From the NCBI RefSeq assembly GCF_002009015.1, contig NZ_LZDE01000314.1:1-34217 (forward strand): a stretch of 34,217 nucleotides of DNA, in the 5' to 3' direction. Positions within the stretch are counted from its first letter, which is position 1. Each line of letters begins with the position of its first letter. Source of the stretch: Microbulbifer mangrovi. GTDB lineage: Bacteria; Pseudomonadota; Gammaproteobacteria; Pseudomonadales; Cellvibrionaceae. The translations under genes were made by a program, and so were the position numbers. Shown piece by piece: positions 1 through 7,741 of this stretch. Under the pieces are notes generated by a model. It did not search any database and was not told the DNA's origin. It worked only from the letters and a program-made list of their open reading frames with translations.

Positions 1-7
1 AATCGAA

Positions 8-57
8 GGCCAAGTGCCGGGTGGAGTATTTCGAAATGCTCCACCCGGCACTTGGCC
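8..57. repeat. 50-bp near-perfect palindrome (hairpin/cruciform)
   Basis: A 19-base arm at 8-26 is exactly complementary to 39-57. The middle 12 bases are themselves palindromic except for a T/G pair at 27/38, so the whole 50 bp folds into one stem around TTTCGAAA. No T-run follows on either side, so it is not a standard intrinsic terminator. It lies about 180 bp beyond the stop of the minus-strand antiporter gene. It could be a bidirectional terminator, a mobile-element or repeat end, or a protein-binding palindrome. Confidence 0.85.
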
Positions 58-100
58 GCCACCGGAAGTGTTCGAAGTACCATTAAATGGAGCCACAGCA

Positions 101-277
101 ATGCTCAGAGTCATCGGTGTACTGATCTTCGCCCTGATCCTTCTCGGCCTGGCAGGTCACCTATTTTACAAGAATAAAAGCCGTGACGAAACCAGTCACA
201 TCCAGCCGCAATGGCAATATCATCTTGCTGTAAGCGACATTAAATCCCGAGCTTGCGGATCAGGCGCGTACTGGTAG
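101..277 (+). CDS. possible small single-pass membrane protein
   Basis: I do not recognise this protein. The ATG at 101 has GGAG seven bases upstream and opens a 58-residue frame. Residues 3 to about 22 form one hydrophobic segment (VIGVLIFALILLGLAGHLF), followed by a basic, polar tail, as in many short inner-membrane proteins. The frame overlaps the 3' end of the convergent antiporter gene by 38 bp, and its last dozen codons are antisense to that gene. The start context and the clean membrane segment favour a real gene, while the overlap and short length argue against it. A GTG start at 14 would place the palindrome inside the gene and is less likely. Confidence 0.35.
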   Translation: MLRVIGVLIFALILLGLAGHLFYKNKSRDETSHIQPQWQYHLAVSDIKSRACGSGAYW

Positions 278-1481
278 TACCCTGCACCAGCAGGGAAAAT
301 AGCACCACACCAAACACCATCGACTGAACCGTCCACCAGTACGGCAGCTCTGTCGGCAACGACAACACCAGCGCTACTGGAATCACCCCGCGCAAGCCTC
401 CCCAGCTCAAAATCAAACGCCAACTCTGTGGAATGGGCGGCCCCACAAAGCGGGCCAGTGGGGCCAGCATAAATACCGTCAATCCCCGTGCACCGATTGC
501 CGCCACAATCGCGATGATCATTGCCAGCCACTGGTGGGTAAACATCTCGAAAGTGATCACCAGCCCCATGATCACAAAGATCAGCGCATTAAACAGCAGA
601 CCCAACCACTCCCAGGTCGGTGCCGCGTGAGCAAGATAAGTTTCCTGTTGCTCGCGCAAACAAGCCCGGGAAACGATCGCACAAACCATCACGGATAGAA
701 TCCCGGAAACACCCACCACATGTTCTGCCAGATAAAAGCTACCAAATGCGGCCAGTACCAGAACCACCAATGCCGCACCTGCCGAGCCCAAAAACAGGAT
801 TACGATTGCGGTGACCAGACCGCACAGCGTACCCACTGCCAGCCCGCCAAAAAACAATACCGAGAAATACAGTGCAAAACTTCCGCCACCGGCAATCGTC
901 TCGCCGGTTGCCACCGCCCCTTCCATCACACTGTGGCTGGCAATGCCCAGAATAAAAGAGAACAGCACGACCGCCACCGCATCGTTGAACAGGCTCTCCC
1001 CTTCCACCAGGGTCAATAACTCCTCATTGGCATGGCTCTGGCGCATCCGCGCAATAATCGAAACGGGATCGGTCGCCGCGAGAATGGCACCGGTAAGCAA
1101 GGCCGCTATCCACGGGAAGCCCGTCGGGTGATGAACACCGTAGTACACCAATACCGCGGTTATCAGCCCGCAAATCAGCACACCCAGCGTGGCGAAAAGT
1201 AAAATCGGCCCCAGCCAGCGGAACAGGACATCCGGGTCTATCTTCCAGGCAGATTCGAAAATCAGCACCGGCAGAATCACGAAAAACACCATCTGGTGGA
1301 TATTCTCCGCACGCAGCCCGGTATCGTAATCGAGTACCGGCAGCAGAACACCGGCGAGTACCCCGGCAATCAGGCAGCCCAGTGTATTGCCCCGCTTCAG
1401 TATCCGGGCAATGGCCAAGCCCACCACCGCGGCCACCGCCATGTACAGACCCTGCCCTACCAGAGTGGCTACCCCTTCCAT
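240..1481 (-). CDS. CPA1-family Na+/H+ (cation:proton) antiporter, NhaP-like
   Basis: This 413-residue polytopic inner-membrane protein probably exchanges Na+ or K+ for H+ in pH and salt homeostasis. It has about a dozen hydrophobic segments and no long cytoplasmic C-terminal domain. Two CPA1 signatures are visible: ATDPVS at residues 136-141 on the discontinuous helix, and EGESLFNDA at 160-168, where Asn166-Asp167 is the usual ion-binding pair of the family. The length is typical of compact NhaP proteins. The ATG at 1481 is 20 bp downstream of the stop of the glutamate-synthase-like gene on the same strand, so the two may be cotranscribed. Family assignment is firm; ion specificity cannot be read from sequence. 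Confidence 0.9.
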   Translation of the reverse strand: MEGVATLVGQGLYMAVAAVVGLAIARILKRGNTLGCLIAGVLAGVLLPVLDYDTGLRAENIHQMVFFVILPVLIFESAWKIDPDVLFRWLGPILLFATLGVLICGLITAVLVYYGVHHPTGFPWIAALLTGAILAATDPVSIIARMRQSHANEELLTLVEGESLFNDAVAVVLFSFILGIASHSVMEGAVATGETIAGGGSFALYFSVLFFGGLAVGTLCGLVTAIVILFLGSAGAALVVLVLAAFGSFYLAEHVVGVSGILSVMVCAIVSRACLREQQETYLAHAAPTWEWLGLLFNALIFVIMGLVITFEMFTHQWLAMIIAIVAAIGARGLTVFMLAPLARFVGPPIPQSWRLILSWGGLRGVIPVALVLSLPTELPYWWTVQSMVFGVVLFSLLVQGTTSTRLIRKLGI

Positions 1482-1501
1482 GGTCTACTCCCGCTGTCCG
1501 A

Positions 1502-3046
1502 TTATTGGGTTCCGCGATCCGAGGCGATCAGGGATTTGGGCGGCACTTCCGGTACCAGGTCGGATAGCGGCACCGGTGTACCGCGCTCATTGATGACCTC
1601 TACATGGGCGCGCCGCAACAGACGCGGCTCCGGCACACCGCAGGAGTGGGCCAGCATGCCCACCTCGTGTTCCATATTGTGTGCGTAGTGGTAAACCCGC
1701 TCCGCCTTGTCCATGGGATCCAGCCCCTGCTGCAGGTCCGGGTTGTGGGTCGTCACGCCCGTGGGACAGGTGTTCTTGTTGCACTGCATGGCCTGAATAC
1801 AACCCAGCGCGAACATAAAGCCCCGCGCGCAATTGACGAAGTCGGCCCCCATAGCGAGCGCCCAGGCGACCATGGATGGGGTGAGCAGCTTACCGGCGCA
1901 GATGATCTTGATACGATCGCGCAGTCCGTACTGGGTGATCAGGTCGACCACCATAGGCAGGCTGCGATTGATCGGGAGCCCCATATAATCCATCAGGCTC
2001 TGGGGGGCCGCGCCGCTGCCGCCGTCGGCACTGTCGATAGTGATAAAGTCCGGCGCAGAATCCGGTCCGCGCGCCTGAATCGTCTCGCACAGCTCGTGCA
2101 ACCAGTCGCTGTTGCCGATCACGCACTTGAAGCCGGTGGGTTTGCCGGTCACTTCGCGGATATGGCCGATCATATCCAGCAGCCCGCCGACATCCCGAAA
2201 CTCCGGATGCCCGTTGGGACTGATGGAATCCATGCCCACCGGGATACCGCGCACATGGGCAATTTCCGGCGTGACCTTGATACCGGGGAGAATACCGCCC
2301 TTGCCGGGCTTGGCGCCCTGGGAGAGTTTCAGCTCGAACATCTTGACCTGTTCGTGCGCCGCCACCGCGCGCAACTTGTCGTCAGACAGCCTGCCTTCCT
2401 CATCGCGCACACCATATTTGGCCGTGCCAATCTGAAATACGATGTCGCAACCGCCTTCCAGGTGATGCGGAGAAAGTCCGCCCTCACCGGTATTCAACCA
2501 GATACCCGCCTTGGCCGCCCCGCGAGACAGCGCGCTGACCGCCGGCACCGACAGCGCCCCGAAACTCATACCGGAAATATTGAAAATCGAGCGGGTGGTA
2601 TAGGGCCGCCGGGCCACGCCCTCACCGACGGTCACTTCCCGGGGCGGCACCGCGTCCTTGGCCAGGGTGGGAAACGGGTGATTGAGAAACACGATATCCC
2701 CGGGCTGATTCAGGGGCCTTGTGGAGCCGAACGCGAGCGTGGAATCCACATTCTTTGCCGCGCGATACACCCAGCTGCGCTGGGCACGGTTAAACGGCAT
2801 CTCCTCACGGTCGAGCGCGAAGAAGTACTGCCGGAAGAATTCGCCCAGATGTTCAAACTGGTAGCGGAAGCGCCCCAGCACCGGGAAGTTGCGCCGGATG
2901 GCCTGTTTGGTCTGGCTCACATCCGACAGGTACAGGTACACCACGTAGAGCACCAGCACCACCAGCCCAAAGGCAAACAGCATCGCAAATATCTGCAATA
3001 CCTTGACGGCAAAAGCGTAAATCGCCGCAACAGCCTGAAGATCCAT
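1502..3046 (-). CDS. FMN-binding glutamate synthase family protein with N-terminal membrane anchor
   Basis: This 514-residue protein carries the FMN-binding TIM-barrel domain of glutamate synthase (GltB central/FMN region). It lacks the glutaminase domain and the ferredoxin-like extensions of full GltB. Residues about 15-40 form a hydrophobic anchor. The segment GEGGLSPHH, the lysine-rich SQGAKPGKGG loop, the TIDSADGGSGAAPQ flavin/substrate loop and the cysteine cluster CIQAMQCNKNTCPTG (3Fe-4S ligands in the family) are all present. The start has a good ribosome site (AGGGAACAGGGA). Without a glutaminase domain or a GltD neighbour, its physiological reaction is unknown; amino-donor or redox chemistry on glutamate/2-oxoglutarate is an inference. 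It diverges from the SOS-linked radical SAM gene across 134 bp. Confidence 0.88.
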   Translation of the reverse strand: MDLQAVAAIYAFAVKVLQIFAMLFAFGLVVLVLYVVYLYLSDVSQTKQAIRRNFPVLGRFRYQFEHLGEFFRQYFFALDREEMPFNRAQRSWVYRAAKNVDSTLAFGSTRPLNQPGDIVFLNHPFPTLAKDAVPPREVTVGEGVARRPYTTRSIFNISGMSFGALSVPAVSALSRGAAKAGIWLNTGEGGLSPHHLEGGCDIVFQIGTAKYGVRDEEGRLSDDKLRAVAAHEQVKMFELKLSQGAKPGKGGILPGIKVTPEIAHVRGIPVGMDSISPNGHPEFRDVGGLLDMIGHIREVTGKPTGFKCVIGNSDWLHELCETIQARGPDSAPDFITIDSADGGSGAAPQSLMDYMGLPINRSLPMVVDLITQYGLRDRIKIICAGKLLTPSMVAWALAMGADFVNCARGFMFALGCIQAMQCNKNTCPTGVTTHNPDLQQGLDPMDKAERVYHYAHNMEHEVGMLAHSCGVPEPRLLRRAHVEVINERGTPVPLSDLVPEVPPKSLIASDRGTQ

Positions 3047-3121
3047 TCCCTGTTCCCTGCGTTGAAACCGTTTGACTACAAACTAAAACTATTCAGTCAT
3101 TGTAAGTGTTCATGGCACCCC

Positions 3122-3150
3122 TTGCACAGTCCCGGGCCCGGCAATAAACT
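3122..3150 (+). promoter_or_regulatory. candidate sigma-70 promoter of the radical SAM operon
   Basis: TTGCAC at 3122-3127 and TAAACT at 3145-3150 are separated by 17 bp. The -10 element matches the consensus at 4 of 6 positions and the -35 at 3 of 6. The expected transcription start, near 3157, falls inside the adjacent LexA box, which is the usual geometry for SOS repression. This is inferred by eye only. Confidence 0.45.
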
Positions 3151-3164
3151 GTACAAACATACAG
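3149..3164 (+). promoter_or_regulatory. LexA (SOS) box
   Basis: CTGTACAAACATACAG matches the gammaproteobacterial LexA consensus CTGTATATATATACAG at 13 of 16 positions, including an intact CTG-N10-CAG and the flanking TA steps. It sits 17 bp upstream of the GTG start of the PA0069-type radical SAM gene and overlaps the end of its candidate -10 element. From memory, the P. aeruginosa orthologue PA0069 is itself reported as a LexA-regulated gene, which independently supports the call. Confidence 0.85.
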
Positions 3165-3180
3165 CATTCTCGAGAAATAC

Positions 3181-4269
3181 GTGGCCAACGATTCACCAAC
3201 CAACCCCCGCAGAGCCCTCAAGGGCCGGGGCGCCGCCAGCAACCTGGCCGGTCGCTTTGTGGATCAGGTGAGCAGCCGCGAGAGCGATGGCTGGGAGACA
3301 GCGCTGGAGCCGGTGGAGCGGATCGAAACCGTGGCCATAGAGGAGAAGGCGAAATCCATTATCGCCACCAACAACTCGCCGGATATCCCATTTACCCAGT
3401 CCATCAATGCGTATCGTGGATGTGAACACGGTTGCATCTATTGCTATGCCCGCCCTGCACACGCCTATATGGACCTGTCGCCCGGGCTGGATTTTGAAAC
3501 ACGCCTGTTTTACAAGCCCAACGCGGCCGAATTGCTGGAAAATGCGTTGCGCAAAAAGAGCTACCAGTGCAGCCCCATCGCCATGGGCACCAATACCGAC
3601 CCCTACCAACCGCTGGAAAAAAACAAGCAGATCACCCGCCAGATACTTGAAACCCTGCAGCGCTACCACCATCCGGTCACCATCGTAACCAAGAGCCAGC
3701 TGATCCTGCGCGACCTGCCCATACTGGCGGAAATGGCCCAGGACAACCTAGTGCATGTGGGCATCAGCGTGACCACTCTGGATAATGACTTAAAGCGCAA
3801 ACTGGAACCCCGCACTGCGGGGCCCGCTGCGCGCCTGCGTACGATCGAAGCCCTCGCCGGCGCAGGTATACCCACAGCCGTTATGGCCGCCCCCATCATT
3901 CCCGCACTGAATGACGCTGAGCTGGAGAAAATACTGCGAAGTGCCCACAGCGCCGGCGCGATTCACGCAGCCTATATCCTGCTGCGGTTGCCTTTTGAAG
4001 TGGCGCCACTGTTTCGGCAGTGGCTTTCAGAACATTATCCGGAGCGCGCAGAACACGTGATGAGCATTGTGCAGCAGAGCCGTGGCGGCAAGGACAATCA
4101 GAGCGAATTTGGGCAACGCCAACGCGGCACTGGTGTTTTCGCGCAGTTACTGCAACAACGCTTTCGGGTAACCTGTGGCAGGCTCGGGCTGAATGAGCGC
4201 AAGCTCAACCTGGATTGCAGCCAATTTACTCTGCCGCCTCAGCCCGGTGATCAACAGAGCCTTTTTTAG
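3181..4269 (+). CDS. PA0069 family radical SAM protein, probably SOS-induced
   Basis: This 362-residue radical S-adenosylmethionine enzyme belongs to the PA0069/Rv2578c group, distantly related to spore photoproduct lyase (SplB). The [4Fe-4S]-binding CX3CX2C motif is Cys81-Cys85-Cys88 (CEHGCIYCYAR), followed by a TIM-barrel-like region containing MGTNTDPYQPLE. The substrate is unknown; a link to DNA damage is inferred from the LexA box just upstream and the relation to SplB. The GTG at 3181 follows CGAG with about six bases of spacing; starting there keeps the LexA box wholly upstream. The stop is 14 bp from the GIY-YIG gene, so the two are probably one transcript. Confidence 0.92.
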   Translation: MANDSPTNPRRALKGRGAASNLAGRFVDQVSSRESDGWETALEPVERIETVAIEEKAKSIIATNNSPDIPFTQSINAYRGCEHGCIYCYARPAHAYMDLSPGLDFETRLFYKPNAAELLENALRKKSYQCSPIAMGTNTDPYQPLEKNKQITRQILETLQRYHHPVTIVTKSQLILRDLPILAEMAQDNLVHVGISVTTLDNDLKRKLEPRTAGPAARLRTIEALAGAGIPTAVMAAPIIPALNDAELEKILRSAHSAGAIHAAYILLRLPFEVAPLFRQWLSEHYPERAEHVMSIVQQSRGGKDNQSEFGQRQRGTGVFAQLLQQRFRVTCGRLGLNERKLNLDCSQFTLPPQPGDQQSLF

Positions 4270-4283
4270 ACTGGGAAACTATT

Positions 4284-4595
4284 TTGTCTGGCTGGTTTGT
4301 TTATCTGATCCGCACCAATAATGGCAGCCTGTATACCGGCGTCACCCGGGACGTCGCTCGCCGATTTGAGGAACATAACAGCGGTGGCCCGAAAGCCGCA
4401 AAGGCGCTGCGGGGGCGCGGACCACTCGAACTTGCATTTCACTGCGCCATGCGCAGCAAATCCGATGCATTGAAGCTGGAAGTGGAAATAAAGCGCTGGC
4501 CCAAGCCCAGAAAAGAGCAGTTGATCGCTAGCGGGCCAGCTTTCCTGATGGCGTTTTTGGGAGAGGATTACCAGGGAATGGTCGAGCCGTCGTAA
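4284..4595 (+). CDS. small GIY-YIG nuclease family protein (YhbQ/UPF0213-like)
   Basis: This 103-residue protein is one complete GIY-YIG domain, the fold of the UvrC N-terminal nuclease. The first motif is VYLI (residues 6-9) paired with YTG (17-19). Arg26, the EEH at 29-31 and Glu66 in LKLEVEIKRW match the catalytic and metal-binding positions of the family. The length is that of stand-alone YhbQ-type proteins. The start is TTG at 4284 with GGGAA upstream. It lies 14 bp after the radical SAM gene and probably shares its LexA-controlled promoter, which points to a role in DNA damage processing. The last 28 bp overlap the convergent SDR gene. Confidence 0.9.
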   Translation: MSGWFVYLIRTNNGSLYTGVTRDVARRFEEHNSGGPKAAKALRGRGPLELAFHCAMRSKSDALKLEVEIKRWPKPRKEQLIASGPAFLMAFLGEDYQGMVEPS

Positions 4596-5263
4596 TTATA
4601 GAAGTGGCCGCTGTGGGCCTCGTCCGCTTCCAGCAACAGCTTCTTCAATCCCGCCACACTCTCCTGCACGGAAATCAGTGCATTGGGGCCACCCATTTCG
4701 GTTTTAACCCAGCCGGGGTGCAGCGCCAGCACTTTGATTCCCTGCTCCGCGAGGTCAATGGAGAGACTTTTTGCTACTTGGTTTACCGCGGTTTTGGAGG
4801 AGCGGTAGATATAGCCACCACCGGAACCATTGTCGCTGATACTGCCCACCTTGCTACTGAGGATTCCTACCACCTTGTAGTGCCCGTTCGCCATGAGCGG
4901 GTAAAAAGTCTCCACCAGCTTGTAGGGGGCGATGGTGTTGGCTTCCAGCACCTTGCGCCACGCCTCCACATCCACACTGTCCAGCCCTACCCCTTTGGGG
5001 CCGTAATAGCCGGCGTTACTGAGCAGAACGTCCAGGGAGCGCCCCTTCAGGTCCTTTGCCAGCTCGGCCATCTGCGCGTAATCGGTCACGTCCAGGCCGT
5101 GGATCTCGATATTGTTGTGGGCCTCGGCGAGCTCGCTGAGCTCCCAGGCAGCTGAAGGATTGCGACAGGTAGCGACCACCTGCCAGCCATCCGCGGCAAA
5201 TTGCCGGGTCATTTCCAGACCGATACCGCGATTACATCCGGTGATGAGAATCGTGCCGGGCAT
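4568..5263 (-). CDS. SDR family oxidoreductase
   Basis: This 231-residue short-chain dehydrogenase/reductase should be a soluble NAD(P)(H)-dependent enzyme. The cofactor motif TGCNRGIG is at residues 8-15, NAG at 83-85, the catalytic serine is in the 136-137 region, and Tyr153-x3-Lys157 is intact. The overall form (CNRGIGLEMTRQF, sniffer/carbonyl-reductase-like) resembles the C-factor-like SDRs of gammaproteobacteria, whose substrates are mostly unknown. A strong ribosome site (GGAGGGA) precedes the ATG. The gene runs convergently into the GIY-YIG gene with a 28-bp overlap. Confidence 0.9.
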   Translation of the reverse strand: MPGTILITGCNRGIGLEMTRQFAADGWQVVATCRNPSAAWELSELAEAHNNIEIHGLDVTDYAQMAELAKDLKGRSLDVLLSNAGYYGPKGVGLDSVDVEAWRKVLEANTIAPYKLVETFYPLMANGHYKVVGILSSKVGSISDNGSGGGYIYRSSKTAVNQVAKSLSIDLAEQGIKVLALHPGWVKTEMGGPNALISVQESVAGLKKLLLEADEAHSGHFYNYDGSTIPW

Positions 5264-5320
5264 ACTCCCTCCTCTGGTGGTATTCTTGCGCGTTCAGATG
5301 ATATAGCAATCAAAATACCT

Positions 5321-5641
5321 ATGTATTACTCACTCGGCGACCTCGTGTGGCTATTCCTGATCGGCCTGACGGCCTGGTACTTCTGGGCCGGCATGGCGGC
5401 AAAGGATCGCGTGCGCCGCATCGTCAAGAGCCACTGTGCGGATACCGGCGTGCAACTGCTGGACGATACCGTAATGCTCGCCCGCACCCGCCTGAAGCGG
5501 GATCGCAGCGGTCAGGTGCGCCTGCAGCGACAATACGAATTTGAATTCACCTCTACCGGGGAGCGCCGTTATGGCGGTATCGCGGTGCTGCACGGCCAGC
5601 GCGTGAGCCAGATCCAGCTGTCTCCGTTCCACATGAGCTGA
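5321..5641 (+). CDS. DUF3301 domain-containing membrane protein
   Basis: A 106-residue protein of the DUF3301 family, which has no known function. One N-terminal hydrophobic segment (residues about 8-22, LVWLFLIGLTAWYFW) is followed by a basic cytoplasmic-type domain. That domain contains the family's Cys-rich-free LLDDTVMLAR and RQYEFEFTSTGERRYGG stretches. I chose the ATG at 5321 because it places the membrane segment at the N-terminus. A longer frame from 5201 would run antisense into the SDR gene and shows no conserved features. The ribosome site is weak. DUF1653 follows 34 bp later on the same strand. Confidence 0.82.
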   Translation: MYYSLGDLVWLFLIGLTAWYFWAGMAAKDRVRRIVKSHCADTGVQLLDDTVMLARTRLKRDRSGQVRLQRQYEFEFTSTGERRYGGIAVLHGQRVSQIQLSPFHMS

Positions 5642-5675
5642 CGACCCGCAAACCGATACAGACGAAGACACCAAT

Positions 5676-5888
5676 ATGCAGAAAGGCATCTATCGCCACT
5701 ACAAGGGCAATCTCTACCACTTGATGGAAATCGCCACCCACAGTGAAACCGGGGAACAACTGGCCATCTACCGAGCTCTGTATGATGAATTCGGCGTGTG
5801 GGCACGCCCCCTGGCGATGTTTTCAGAAACCGTGGAGAAAGATGGCCAGACGATACCGCGCTTTGCGCTGGAAAAAGCCCTGGACTGA
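5676..5888 (+). CDS. DUF1653 domain-containing protein
   Basis: A 70-residue soluble protein covering a single DUF1653 domain. The family pattern is recognisable: YRHYKGNLYHLMEIATHSET near the start, then an aromatic YRALY and the WARPLAMFSE motif at residues about 42-51. The function is unknown. The length is normal for the family. It sits between DUF3301 and the saccharopine-dehydrogenase-like gene, all on the plus strand, and probably belongs to that transcript. Confidence 0.88.
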   Translation: MQKGIYRHYKGNLYHLMEIATHSETGEQLAIYRALYDEFGVWARPLAMFSETVEKDGQTIPRFALEKALD

Positions 5889-5947
5889 CACCACTACCAA
5901 AACCAGAAAAACAAGGTCCACAAGACCGGACACAATAAGGATAATCG

Positions 5948-7015
5948 GTGAACAACAAGCAGATCCTGATTTACGGTGCCTACGGCTATACCGGCGAGCT
6001 GATCGCACGCCAGGCGGTGGCCCAGGGCCTGAAACCCATTCTCTCCGGCCGCAGCGCGGCGAAGCTGCAGCCTTTGGCCAACGAGCTGGACCTGCCCGCC
6101 ATTGCCGTCAGTCTCGACGACGAAGAAACCCTGGTGCGTACCCTGCGCGATGTATCCGTGGTCATCCACTGTGCTGGCCCCTTCTCCGCCACCGCAGAAC
6201 CGATGATGCGCGCCTGCATCGCCAGTGGGACCCACTATCAGGATATCACCGGCGAAATGGCCGTATACCAGCAGGCCCACGCCCTCGAAGCCGAGGCAAA
6301 AGCCGCGGGTATCGTGCTGTGCCCCGGTACCGGTTTTGATGTGATTCCTACCGATTGCCTGGCCGCCGCGCTGCACAAGGGCATGACCAGTGCGACGCAC
6401 CTCACCCTCGGGTTTGACTCCGATTCCGGCCTGAGCCCCGGCACGGCCAAGACCTCCATCGAGAGCCTGGGAGTGGGTGGCGCGGTACGGCGCAATGGCA
6501 AGATCGAGGTGATTCCCCACGCCGCGCTGACACGCAAGATCAACTTTGGCCGCGGCGAGAAGTTCGCGGTGGCAATCCCCTGGGGCGATGTGGCAACTGC
6601 CTACTACACCACCGAGATCCCCAATATCGAGGTATACATCCCGATGAGCCCGGGCCGGGCGAAAAAGATGGGCCACCTGAACAAGTTCCGCTGGCTGCTG
6701 CGTATGAACTGGGTACAGAACTGGCTCAAGGGCAAGGTGGACAAGAAAGTGCGCGGCCCCTCGGAGAACAAGCGCGCGGAGCAACAGACCTGGGTGTGGG
6801 GCGAAGTGCGCAACGATCGCCGCGGAGAGCGCCGGGTGGGCCGTGTAGTGACCGCCAATGGTTACGATGTAACCGTGCACGGCTCTATCGCGGTGGCGCA
6901 ACACCTGCTGGGCTATATGGGGCTGGGCGGCTACTACACCCCGTCTAAACTATGCGGCCAGGAGCTGGTGGAAAAACTGCCCGGATCCGGCGCGATCAAG
7001 ATCGGCATCGACTGA
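5948..7015 (+). CDS. saccharopine dehydrogenase NADP-binding domain family oxidoreductase
   Basis: This 355-residue protein has an N-terminal Rossmann fold with the dinucleotide motif GAYGYTGELIA at residues 10-20, followed by CAGPF and GTHYQDITGE, typical of the saccharopine-dehydrogenase-like/trans-acting enoyl reductase group. Some relatives act on lipid intermediates, and the rest are uncharacterised. True lysine metabolism is unlikely, because the C-terminal catalytic domain of lysine-pathway enzymes is not recognisable. The start is GTG at 5948, preceded by AAGGA at a good distance. A strong stem-loop at 7025-7051 follows the stop. The reaction is not assigned. Confidence 0.85.
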   Translation: MNNKQILIYGAYGYTGELIARQAVAQGLKPILSGRSAAKLQPLANELDLPAIAVSLDDEETLVRTLRDVSVVIHCAGPFSATAEPMMRACIASGTHYQDITGEMAVYQQAHALEAEAKAAGIVLCPGTGFDVIPTDCLAAALHKGMTSATHLTLGFDSDSGLSPGTAKTSIESLGVGGAVRRNGKIEVIPHAALTRKINFGRGEKFAVAIPWGDVATAYYTTEIPNIEVYIPMSPGRAKKMGHLNKFRWLLRMNWVQNWLKGKVDKKVRGPSENKRAEQQTWVWGEVRNDRRGERRVGRVVTANGYDVTVHGSIAVAQHLLGYMGLGGYYTPSKLCGQELVEKLPGSGAIKIGID

Positions 7016-7024
7016 ACACGCTTT

Positions 7025-7051
7025 GCAGGAGCCTGCCATACAGGCTCCTGC
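7025..7051 (+). terminator. stem-loop after the saccharopine-dehydrogenase-like gene
   Basis: An 11-bp perfect stem (GCAGGAGCCTG against CAGGCTCCTGC) encloses a 5-base loop, starting 9 bp after the stop codon at 7015. No T-run follows, so it may be a Rho-assisted or 3'-stabilising hairpin rather than a classical intrinsic terminator. It also argues against the longer frame of the next gene starting at 7023. Confidence 0.55.
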
Positions 7052-7127
7052 ACTCCACTGGGCAGGTTTCATAGACCTGACACAAATCGTTCAAGCCAGC
7101 GCAACAAATGCTTCGTACTTTTACCCT

Positions 7128-7655
7128 ATGCGAAGCTTACCTATCACTCTGAAAACGGTAGATGTCTCCCTGGTCTTGCGTATGGCGGAAAGGGCGACAC
7201 GGCCGGCGTCCCGCAGGAACTACCTGCTGCTCTCCCGCTCTGCCGACGGCTGGCTGTATCTGTTTTCCCCCCTGCTGATCGCACTGGTGGATACCGACGC
7301 AGCACTGCGATTCCTTTACGCATGCGCCGCCGCATACGCCATTGAGCGATCGCTGTACTGGACCATCAAGAACACCACCCGGCGCAACCGCCCGCCGGAA
7401 GCCATTCCCGGGCTGCGCTCGATCATTGTGGCCAATGATCGCTTCAGTTTGCCTTCCGGCCACACCTCCGGCGCCTTCCTGTTTGTCACCGTGCTGACCC
7501 AGTGCCTTAACCCCCTCTGGGCCCTGGGCTACTTCTGGGCTGCTGGCGTGGGTATGTCGCGGGTGGGGCTCGGTGTCCACTTCCCCACCGATGTGTGCGC
7601 TGGTGCTCTTCTCGGCACCAGCGTGGGCTTTGCGGTCAGCGGCACTTTGATATAA
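7128..7655 (+). CDS. PAP2-family membrane phosphatase
   Basis: This 175-residue integral membrane protein has the complete type 2 phosphatidic acid phosphatase signature. KX6RP is Lys81 to Arg88-Pro89, PSGH is residues 109-112, and SRX5HX3D is Ser144-Arg145, His151 and Asp155. Such enzymes remove phosphate from lipid phosphates such as phosphatidate or undecaprenyl diphosphate on the periplasmic face. I chose the ATG at 7128 because the upstream extension to 7023 would cross the stem-loop at 7025-7051 and reads as non-coding. A glycosyltransferase gene begins 86 bp downstream, and a joint role in a lipid-linked glycan is a reasonable but unproven idea. Confidence 0.9.
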   Translation: MRSLPITLKTVDVSLVLRMAERATRPASRRNYLLLSRSADGWLYLFSPLLIALVDTDAALRFLYACAAAYAIERSLYWTIKNTTRRNRPPEAIPGLRSIIVANDRFSLPSGHTSGAFLFVTVLTQCLNPLWALGYFWAAGVGMSRVGLGVHFPTDVCAGALLGTSVGFAVSGTLI

Positions 7656-7741
7656 CCACGATGTAACGGAAATGGTCCGCTGCTGTATCCGCGCCCGCAA
7701 CCCCCAAGCAAAAACCTGTCTGCTCAAATCGGAGAAATACT

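Noticed and set aside
1604..3271. A 555-codon plus-strand open frame
   Set aside because: It is antisense to the glutamate-synthase-like gene, is rich in Arg/His as GC-rich shadows are, and has no recognisable domain.
5894..6904. A 336-codon minus-strand open frame
   Set aside because: It is antisense to the saccharopine-dehydrogenase-like gene, which has the dinucleotide motif and ribosome site.
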